A DNA stretch of 11,358 bases from an uncultured Bacillota bacterium (GTDB taxonomy: Bacteria > Bacillota_I > Bacilli_A > RF39 > UBA660), in NCBI GenBank assembly GCA_945928335.1, contig CAMENK010000015.1, positions 1 through 11,358 on the forward strand, written 5' to 3'. How positions within the stretch are numbered: the first letter of the stretch is position 1; every line of letters begins with the position of its first letter. The notes under the pieces were generated by a model. It worked only from the letters and a program-made list of their open reading frames with translations. It did no database searches and was not told the origin of the DNA. Shown here one piece after another: positions 6,238 through 11,358 of the stretch. The position numbers and the translations under genes are program-made.

Positions 6238-6762
6238 ATGTATTACGATGAGAGAGAAAATCTTGTCAATTATAGTGTTAAAGATGAAGAGAACAATTAC
6301 ACAGAATATAATTTAACAAATAAAAATGAAAAGAAATGGGATAATGATTTTAAAATAGACATAAACAATATAAATATAAACAATTATAGACATATTAAAA
6401 GAACTTTATTTAGTGATAGAGAAGGATTTAATAAAGGTAATATGATTATTGAAGAATATGTTCCATATAAGAATTATGTTTATAAAGTTGTTGTTAAAGG
6501 TGAAAGGGACGAATTACTTTTAAAAATTCAGGAGTTAACTTTTAAAGTTATAGACTTAAATCTTTATTTAGATATTCATCCTAATGATGAAGAAATGTAT
6601 AAAGTATTTAAAAACACAGTTCAAGAACTTAAGAAGTATAAAGATATGTATGAAAAAAATTTTGGTCCTCTTTGCGTAACTGATACACTTTATTATGACT
6701 CTTATAAGTGGCTTAAAAATCCATGGCCTTGGATGAATGAGGGAGGAGTAAATAATGTTTAG
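6238..6762 (+). CDS. cotJB: CotJB-family spore coat protein with CotJA-like N-terminal part
   Basis: The 174-residue protein ends in a CotJB domain (about 90-168). Its signature ELTFKVIDLNLYLDIHPND (99-117) is followed by a KKYKDMYEKNFGPL helix and the aromatic NPWPWMNEGG tail. CotJB homologues are usually about 80-100 residues. The N-terminal half is very rich in Asn, Asp, Lys and Tyr up to about residue 55. It then shows GFNKGNMIIEEYVPYKNY (63-80), resembling the CotJA pattern of a small KG motif followed by Y.PY, so this looks like a CotJA-CotJB fusion. A very strong GGGAGGGG site precedes the ATG. The stop overlaps the cotJC start by 8 nt, giving translational coupling. In Bacillus the CotJ proteins form part of the inner spore coat; that role here is by homology only. 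Confidence 0.87.
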   Translation: MYYDERENLVNYSVKDEENNYTEYNLTNKNEKKWDNDFKIDINNININNYRHIKRTLFSDREGFNKGNMIIEEYVPYKNYVYKVVVKGERDELLLKIQELTFKVIDLNLYLDIHPNDEEMYKVFKNTVQELKKYKDMYEKNFGPLCVTDTLYYDSYKWLKNPWPWMNEGGVNNV

Positions 6763-7315
6763 ATATGAAAAGATGTTAGAATACCCTATAAATATTAAGA
6801 AAAAAGATTTAAAGATGGCTAAATTATTAAATTCTCAATTAGGTGGTCCGGATGGAGAACTTGGTGCTTCTTTAAGATATTTATGTCAAAGATTTACTAT
6901 GCCTGATGAAAGAGGTCGTGCTTTATTATCTGATATAGGTTCCGAAGAATTAGGGCATGTTGAAATGATAAGCACTATGGTTAGGCAATTAGTAAAAGGA
7001 GCTAGTATAGAAGAATTAAAAGAGGCTGGTTTAGATGCATACTATACTTCTCATAAAAGAGGAATTTATCCAATGGACGCTAATGGAGTGCCATTTACAA
7101 CAGCTTATATTGCTAGCACAGGAGATCCTATTGTAGATTTAGCTGAAGATATGGCTGCTGAAGAAAAAGCTAGAGCAACTTATGAAAATTTAATGGATTT
7201 GACAAGTGATCCAGATTTACTAGCGCCTCTTAGTTTTTTAAGACAAAGAGAAGTAGTTCATTATGAAAGATTTAAAGAATTACTTGAATATTATAAAAAC
7301 AATAAAATATCATAA
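6755..7315 (+). CDS. cotJC: CotJC, manganese-catalase-family spore coat protein
   Basis: The 186-residue protein is a CotJC-type ferritin-like di-manganese protein. The candidate ligands are spaced as in manganese catalase: E35, E65 with H68 (SEELGHVE), then E136 (AAEEKA) and H169 (EVVHYERF), 33 residues apart. It therefore probably keeps a dimetal site and may break down hydrogen peroxide. Full-length catalases are longer (around 270 residues); CotJC is normally near 189, so the length is right. The ATG at 6755 lies inside the end of cotJB, with GGGAGGAG (6741-6748) 6 nt upstream. CotJC associates with CotJB and CotJA in spores. Homologues also occur in genomes not known to sporulate, so it does not by itself prove sporulation. 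Confidence 0.95.
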   Translation: MFRYEKMLEYPINIKKKDLKMAKLLNSQLGGPDGELGASLRYLCQRFTMPDERGRALLSDIGSEELGHVEMISTMVRQLVKGASIEELKEAGLDAYYTSHKRGIYPMDANGVPFTTAYIASTGDPIVDLAEDMAAEEKARATYENLMDLTSDPDLLAPLSFLRQREVVHYERFKELLEYYKNNKIS

Positions 7316-7317
7316 AT

Positions 7318-7344
7318 AAAAGAAACAATTTCGTTTCTTTTTTT
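7318..7344. terminator. Bidirectional terminator between cotJC and the ABC permease
   Basis: A perfect 9-bp stem, AAAAGAAAC (7318-7326) with GTTTCTTTT (7333-7341), encloses a 6-nt loop and runs into seven Ts (7338-7344) on the plus strand. On the minus strand the mirror hairpin ends in TTTTATTTAT. It starts 2 nt after the cotJC stop and touches the permease stop codon, so it serves both convergent units. Confidence 0.8.
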
Positions 7345-8290
7345 ATGCAATATCTCTTTTAAATAATTTAATGCTTAGAACTATTCCAATTATTATATAA
7401 ACTATTAGAAAAAATATAGATGTTTCTATTTTTATATTAGTATTAAATATCATATTATTAACATTTTGTTCTATTATATCTTGATGATATGTAAAATCTA
7501 AGTATGGTAAGAATGTATATTCAATTATTCTAATCCCACTTGTAATTAAAAATTGACTTATTACTAATGAAAATAAATATATTATATTACTAATTATTAA
7601 GGATATTGTATTTCCTTTAAATAATATTGTAAGTAGATAAGTAAATACAATTAAAAGTGTATAAGGTATTAGAAATATGATATCAGAAATAAAATAGTAT
7701 AATAGATATGGTAGTTTTATAAATTTATTAAATATGTAAATATATTTGTAATAATTTAACAAATTGGTATGAAATTTTAGTAAAGTAAATGATAAGAAGA
7801 ATATTGAAAATATTATGATCAATAATAAACTAATAATTTGTATAGATATAATTTTAGAAAGCAATAGTTTAGTTCTACCTTTTTTATTTAATACTATATA
7901 TTTTAATGTACCATTAGTATAGTCATAAGATAAGCTATTAAATGATATGAAAATTACTACTATACCTATAAAATATAAAAAATAAATTTTATTATTAAGA
8001 ATGTTAATAACTTTGTTGTTGTTAACATTTATTTTATCAATGTTATTTACAACTTCTTTATACTCATTATAACTTTCTTTATATAAATTATAATTTCCAT
8101 GCTTATTTATATTTTTATATTCTTCTTTTGTAAATAATTTATATATTTCCGTGTTTGTATTATTTTGTTTGTATGTTTTATTTAAAATAATTATAGATAG
8201 AAAGCAAGTTATAATTAATAGAATTGTTATTAACTTCAAACTTTTCTTTCTTGTTTCTTTATATAGGTCAGCTTTAATTAAATTAATCAT
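7343..8290 (-). CDS. ABC-2-type transporter permease
   Basis: The start chosen gives 315 residues and about six membrane helices near residues 18-36, 102-120, 146-170, 199-222, 227-250 and 290-308. A large Lys/Asn/Tyr-rich loop (about 37-101) lies between helices 1 and 2. The segment DYTNGTLKYIVLNKKGR (123-139), just after helix 2, matches the GTLK motif of bacitracin- and lantibiotic-export permeases (BcrB/ABC-2 class). An in-frame ATG lies 12 nt upstream at 8302, but the ATG at 8290 has GGAG 6 nt before it and overlaps the ATPase stop by 8 nt, so I prefer it. With the upstream ATPase it forms an exporter in the cytoplasmic membrane. The substrate cannot be read from the sequence. Confidence 0.88.
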   Translation of the reverse strand: MINLIKADLYKETRKKSLKLITILLIITCFLSIIILNKTYKQNNTNTEIYKLFTKEEYKNINKHGNYNLYKESYNEYKEVVNNIDKINVNNNKVINILNNKIYFLYFIGIVVIFISFNSLSYDYTNGTLKYIVLNKKGRTKLLLSKIISIQIISLLLIIIFSIFFLSFTLLKFHTNLLNYYKYIYIFNKFIKLPYLLYYFISDIIFLIPYTLLIVFTYLLTILFKGNTISLIISNIIYLFSLVISQFLITSGIRIIEYTFLPYLDFTYHQDIIEQNVNNMIFNTNIKIETSIFFLIVYIIIGIVLSIKLFKRDIA

Positions 8291-9152
8291 TTTTATCTCC
8301 ATCCATCATTTTTAGAAGTATATTTTCTAAACTATTTTCTTCTTCAAGTCTATAAACCTTTACATTATTTCTTACTAACTTTGAATTTAATTCAGCTGTT
8401 TCTTCGTCACTCATATATAATGCTTCTTTTTCATTAAAGCTTGGAATATTTATTATTTTCTTTAATTTTTCATAGTTATCTACTTTTATTTTTACTGATT
8501 TTTTTAATGAGTTTTTCTCCAAACTCTTAGTTATTACTTTTTTATTGTTTATAAATATTACTTCGTCTACTATTTTTTCTATTTCACTTATAAGATGTGA
8601 AGATATTATTATTGTTTTATCTTTAAAACTCAATAATAAGTTTCTTAGTTCTACTATGCCTTTTGGATCTAATCCATTCATCGGCTCATCTAGTATTAAA
8701 ATTTCAGGATCTTTAAGTAATGAAATCGCTAATCCTAGTCTTTGCTTCATACCAAGAGAGTAGTATCTTACTGCTTTGTTATCAAATTTATCTAATTTTA
8801 CTGTTTTCATAACTTCTCTGACTCTTTCCATTGGCACTTCATATAAGTTTGCAAAGTATCTTAAATTTTCATAGGCACTTAAATAATCATAGAAGCTAAC
8901 ATAATCTACTATTGTACCTATTTTACCTATAATGGTTTTGTAATCTCTTTTAATATCGTATCCATTTATTATGATTTGTCCTTTGCATTTATATAAACCT
9001 AAAATAGTTTTAATTAAAGTACTTTTTCCACTTCCATTACTTCCTACTAATCCATAGATTTTTCCTTTCGTTAATTTTATATTTACATCTTCTAATATAG
9101 TTTGTTTTTTTATTTTTTTATTCACATTTTTTAGTTCAACAACTGTTTGCAT
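8283..9152 (-). CDS. ABC transporter ATP-binding protein (BcrA-like)
   Basis: The 289-residue protein is a complete nucleotide-binding domain: Walker A GSNGSGKST (37-45), signature YSLGMKQRLGLA (131-142), Walker B ILILDEP (151-157), D-loop GLDPKG (160-165) and H-loop SSH (184-186). A C-terminal part of about 85 residues follows, of the type found in BcrA-like exporters. At the Q-loop position the residue is acidic (D83 in TIVDY) where most ABC ATPases have Gln; BcrA-type proteins often carry Glu there. The frame can be opened at 9197, but the ATG at 9152 has AGGAGG (9157-9162) 4 nt upstream and begins with the standard VELKNVNK strand, so it is the real start. It is coupled to the permease gene and probably energises peptide or antibiotic export or self-protection. 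Confidence 0.93.
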   Translation of the reverse strand: MQTVVELKNVNKKIKKQTILEDVNIKLTKGKIYGLVGSNGSGKSTLIKTILGLYKCKGQIIINGYDIKRDYKTIIGKIGTIVDYVSFYDYLSAYENLRYFANLYEVPMERVREVMKTVKLDKFDNKAVRYYSLGMKQRLGLAISLLKDPEILILDEPMNGLDPKGIVELRNLLLSFKDKTIIISSHLISEIEKIVDEVIFINNKKVITKSLEKNSLKKSVKIKVDNYEKLKKIINIPSFNEKEALYMSDEETAELNSKLVRNNVKVYRLEEENSLENILLKMMDGDKND

Positions 9153-9168
9153 TTTTCCTCCTAAAACA

Positions 9169-9197
9169 AAGGTAGCATAAAATTTTATTAAAAGCAA
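9169..9197 (-). promoter_or_regulatory. Candidate promoter of the ABC exporter operon
   Basis: On the minus strand TTGCTT (9192-9197) and TACCTT (9169-9174) are 17 nt apart, and TGC precedes the -10 (extended form). The expected start near 9162 coincides with the AGGAGG at 9157-9162, so the leader would be only about 10 nt. The promoter lies inside the longer, less likely reading of the ATPase gene, which supports the later start. Confidence 0.4.
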
Positions 9198-9287
9198 ACT
9201 GGTAATTTTTTTAAAATTATGAGTTGAATTTTAAAATTTAGGTATGTTTTTTTATTATTTTTTTTATTAAAGTTATTTATAAAATAC

Positions 9288-9331
9288 AAAAAAAGTCTTC
9301 AATATTAAATTTTATTAATGAAAACTTTTTT
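9288..9331 (-). terminator. Intrinsic terminator after the AAA+ gene
   Basis: Arms at 9319-9331 and 9289-9301 give a 13-bp stem with one G-T pair. A further short pairing inside the AT-rich loop is possible, and the minus-strand tail is TTTTTTT. It lies 15 nt beyond the AAA+ stop. The plus-strand side also ends in six Ts, so it may work both ways. Confidence 0.65.
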
Positions 9332-9346
9332 AAAAAAAATGAAAAA

Positions 9347-10327
9347 TTAGTCTAAAACTGCTTTTTCATCTTCAATTATATCTTTAAATTTTTCTTTAAA
9401 TTCAATTATGCCTTTTCTTTTTGCATCATCATATACACTTTTAGTATTTTTTATAGCATAGTATATATGATGTATATTTAATGTTTTTACATTTTCGAAT
9501 ACAGCATTACTATATGCATTTCCTAATAAGGCTAATGCAATATCCGGATATCTATTACCTATTTCATATATTCTTTTATATTCGTTAGTATAATCAACTA
9601 AAAATTCAAATAATTTTTCTTTTTGATAATCTGTATAAGGCATATGTACTCCAGTCTGCTTTTCAAGTTTAGGATATGTTCCCATTAAAATTTTAACAGT
9701 TTCTTCTTGCGTTGGTTCGGCAACATCAACTTTTTGGAAACGTCTTAAGAATGCACGGTCTCGAATTATGTATGCATCATATTCTTCTGTTGTAGTAGCG
9801 CCTATCATTTTGATGGTACCTCTATCAAGGCCTGGTTTTAGCATATTTGCAAAGTCTACATTTAGGTTTGATGTATTTCTACTAACAAGTAAGTGGGCTT
9901 CATCAATAAATAATATAATATTTTCTTTATGCTTTAGTTCATCTACTAGTATTTGAAGTTTATTTTCTACAACACCATTTTTATTTTCAACATTACCTAA
10001 TAAGCTAGATATGTTTACTTTTATAAGATCATAAGGTTTCAGTGCATCTGGCACTTCTCCTCTTTGCATTCTATATCCTATTCCTTCGACTATTGCTGTT
10101 TTACCTATACCTGGTTTACCTACAAGCATTGCACTTTTTTCAGGAGTTAGTAATATAAGTAATGTATCTTTTATTTCCTTTTCTCTTCCAATTGCGGGAT
10201 TAGTTATATATGTTTTGGTTTTTAAATTTTCTCCATAGGTTTCTAATACACTAAATTTTTCGTTATTACTTTTTTCTTGACTTTCTTCTTTTTTATCTAA
10301 GTCTACTATTTCCATATTTTCACTCAT
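9347..10327 (-). CDS. Stand-alone Clp D1-like AAA+ ATPase
   Basis: The 326-residue protein is a single AAA+ module closest to the first ATPase domain of ClpA/ClpB/ClpC. It shows NPAIGREKEIK (43-53), Walker A GKPGIGKT (70-77), AIVEGIGYRM (78-87), Walker B ILFIDEAH (138-145), NMLKPGLDRG (161-170), sensor 1 GATTTEEYD (176-184), arginine finger LRRF (194-197) and a RYPDIALAL sensor-2 region (259-267). It lacks the Clp N-domain, the M-domain, the second ATPase ring and any IGF-type ClpP loop. The canonical pore-loop block (KYRGEFEER in Clp D1) reads LLGNVENKNGVVENKL (109-124). An acidic, disordered-looking leader covers 1-25. The start has AGGTGA 7 nt upstream. It should hydrolyse ATP as a ring, but client and partner are unknown. 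Confidence 0.85.
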   Translation of the reverse strand: MSENMEIVDLDKKEESQEKSNNEKFSVLETYGENLKTKTYITNPAIGREKEIKDTLLILLTPEKSAMLVGKPGIGKTAIVEGIGYRMQRGEVPDALKPYDLIKVNISSLLGNVENKNGVVENKLQILVDELKHKENIILFIDEAHLLVSRNTSNLNVDFANMLKPGLDRGTIKMIGATTTEEYDAYIIRDRAFLRRFQKVDVAEPTQEETVKILMGTYPKLEKQTGVHMPYTDYQKEKLFEFLVDYTNEYKRIYEIGNRYPDIALALLGNAYSNAVFENVKTLNIHHIYYAIKNTKSVYDDAKRKGIIEFKEKFKDIIEDEKAVLD

Positions 10328-10346
10328 ACTAGTATCACCTATACTT

Positions 10347-10352
10347 ATTATA
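10347..10352 (-). promoter_or_regulatory. -10 element of the AAA+ gene
   Basis: A perfect TATAAT on the minus strand lies 19 nt before the ATG. There is no TGn and no good -35 at 16-18 nt. The expected start near 10340 meets the first base of the AGGTGA ribosome binding site (10335-10340). Confidence 0.4.
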
Positions 10353-10392
10353 ATATAAAAATATAAAAAATCCTAATAAAATTGTTTATATA

Positions 10393-10423
10393 TTGACAAA
10401 AATTGTGATATATTTGATATAAT
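10393..10423 (+). promoter_or_regulatory. Strong sigma-A-type promoter of the right-edge gene
   Basis: A perfect TTGACA (10393-10398) and a perfect TATAAT (10418-10423) with TGA just before it (extended -10) are 19 nt apart. That spacing is 2 nt over the optimum and is offset by the TGn. The expected start near 10430 gives a leader of about 25 nt. Confidence 0.65.
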
Positions 10424-10454
10424 AGATTTAATGATATAGGATGGTATTATAAGT

Positions 10455-11358
10455 ATGAATAAAAAAGAGCAGTTAAATGAAAATTTTTCTTCAAATCTAA
10501 ATGAAAAAGAGAGACAAGTAATTGATAGTATTAAAAAAAATAGTTTACATGAATCTAAGTTAAAAAAGATTATTATGTTTTTATTACCTTTATTCTTTCT
10601 GTTAGGATTAACTACATTTATAATTATTTATGGTAGTCCTAAAATTAAAAGTGTTAATATTAGTAGTGATATAAATGGGGATAATACAAGAACTATTACT
10701 ATGACGATACATAACCCTTTTCAAATGCCAGTTCAATGCGCGATTTCAGAGAAAGAGGAAGTTTCAGATGAATTAAAATGGATTAAAAGTTATGATAATA
10801 AGTGTACTTTTAATGTTAACTCAGGTAGTTATTATTTATTTATTAAAGATAAGCATGGTAAAGTTTATAAATTAAAGACTGATAAAGTTAAAATTGATAA
10901 AATTTTAGATTTAGCATTAAATACTGAATTTATTTATTTAACTTTAGGAGAAACTTATCAAATAAGTGGTGAAGTTACTTCTATTGGAGAGGTTGATAAA
11001 AATTTGACCTATACTTCTAATAACGAAGAAATAGTTACTGTTGATAATGGTTTAGTTACTCCAGTTGGTAATGGTGAAACCGAAATTGTTGTCAAAACTT
11101 CATCTGATTTGGAGAAAAAAGTTAAAGTTATAGTTACTGATTTATACAAGAAAGCTAGTCAAGACAATAATACAGTTAAACTTCCTTGTAAAATTTATAA
11201 TGACGAAGAAGCTCAAAGAATAGATAGTATTTTAGAATATAAGATTAATCAAGCGGGATATAAAACTAGAGGTGCAGTAGTTGTTGCTGCAAGATTTATA
11301 GTGCTAGAATTTCCTTATAGGGTTCCATATTTCTTTGAAAATGGAAGATTGAATAATT
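10455..11358 (+). CDS. Partial membrane-anchored protein with a Big2-like domain, possible cell-wall enzyme
   Basis: The ATG at 10455 opens a frame of 301 codons that is still open at the window edge. AGGATGG lies 10 nt upstream. A charged cytoplasmic tail (about 1-37) leads to one membrane helix (about 38-60), so the rest is outside the cell. Residues 62-145 form an unrecognised, probably beta-rich domain with two cysteines (C95, C117). Residues about 150-228 look like a bacterial Ig-like Big2 domain (YLTLGETYQI, LTYTSNNEEIVTVDNGLVTPVGNGETEIVV in two blocks). The last part, EYKINQAGYKTRGAVVVAAR then EFPYRVPYFFENGR, resembles the stretch just before NlpC/P60-type catalytic domains in Gram-positive wall hydrolases. 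The catalytic part would be beyond the window. It is divergent from the AAA+ gene. Confidence 0.75.
   Translation, partial: MNKKEQLNENFSSNLNEKERQVIDSIKKNSLHESKLKKIIMFLLPLFFLLGLTTFIIIYGSPKIKSVNISSDINGDNTRTITMTIHNPFQMPVQCAISEKEEVSDELKWIKSYDNKCTFNVNSGSYYLFIKDKHGKVYKLKTDKVKIDKILDLALNTEFIYLTLGETYQISGEVTSIGEVDKNLTYTSNNEEIVTVDNGLVTPVGNGETEIVVKTSSDLEKKVKVIVTDLYKKASQDNNTVKLPCKIYNDEEAQRIDSILEYKINQAGYKTRGAVVVAARFIVLEFPYRVPYFFENGRLNN

Noticed and set aside
8291..8302. Upstream ATG of the permease (four extra residues)
   Set aside because: The GGAG inside those codons is correctly spaced for the ATG at 8290.
8545..8763. Plus-strand frame inside the ABC ATPase gene
   Set aside because: It is a shadow of the conserved signature and Walker B region on the other strand.
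9153..9197. Fifteen-residue N-terminal extension of the ABC ATPase
   Set aside because: It includes the promoter and the AGGAGG site of the internal ATG at 9152, and the family's first strand starts only after that ATG.
9198..9287. Possible LytTR binding repeats or a regulatory RNA in the AT-rich gap
   Set aside because: I found only a single GTT-type half-site and no spaced direct repeat; the remaining palindromes are simple AT runs.
1..11358. CRISPR arrays, tRNA or rRNA genes, insertion sequences, attachment sites
   Set aside because: I saw no regularly spaced repeats, cloverleaf-like GC-rich blocks, transposase or integrase frames, or terminal inverted repeats. Base composition looks even across the window.

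Overview
The window is strongly AT-rich DNA with short intergenic gaps and near-perfect AGGAGG-type ribosome binding sites. TGG encodes tryptophan and TGA is used as a stop (for example in tsaB and the LytTR regulator), so the standard bacterial code applies and the recoded mycoplasma code does not. A Firmicutes-type tsaE/tsaB/rimI/tsaD cluster, a LytTR regulator, CotJ-type spore-coat proteins and a bacitracin-type ABC exporter point to a low-GC Bacillota. An uncultured gut Bacilli/Erysipelotrichia-like or RF39-like lineage is my guess; no marker in the window fixes it further.

Layout. At the left edge a membrane-anchored protein runs off the window on the minus strand. It is preceded by a possible 22-codon peptide gene and a large GH31 glycosidase-family gene (355-2742, minus). 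Next comes the minus-strand operon tsaB-rimI-tsaD (4724 to 2829), then a LytTR response regulator in its own transcription unit (4783-5559) and tsaE (5642-6091). Divergent from tsaE, on the plus strand, are overlapping cotJB-type and cotJC genes (6238-7315). They converge through a shared bidirectional terminator on a minus-strand ABC exporter pair (permease 7343-8290, ATPase 8283-9152). A stand-alone ClpA/B/C-like AAA+ protein follows (9347-10327, minus). Divergent from it is a membrane-anchored protein with a Big2-like domain that runs off the right edge (10455 onward, plus).

How the genes work together. TsaB, TsaD and TsaE are three of the four core bacterial proteins that make the tRNA t6A37 modification; TsaC is not in the window. 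RimI is the usual operon partner that acetylates ribosomal protein S18. The CotJB and CotJC homologues are spore-coat-type proteins. The ABC pair probably exports or resists a peptide or antibiotic.

Main points of interest. The GH31 protein appears to have lost all three key acidic active-site residues (Gly244, Asn341, Asn390) while keeping the rest of the fold. The AAA+ protein is a single Clp D1 module without the normal pore-loop motif. The CotJB-type protein seems to be a CotJA-CotJB fusion. RimI is short and has a degenerate acetyl-CoA loop. Most candidate promoters share an extended -10 form, several with extremely short leaders.
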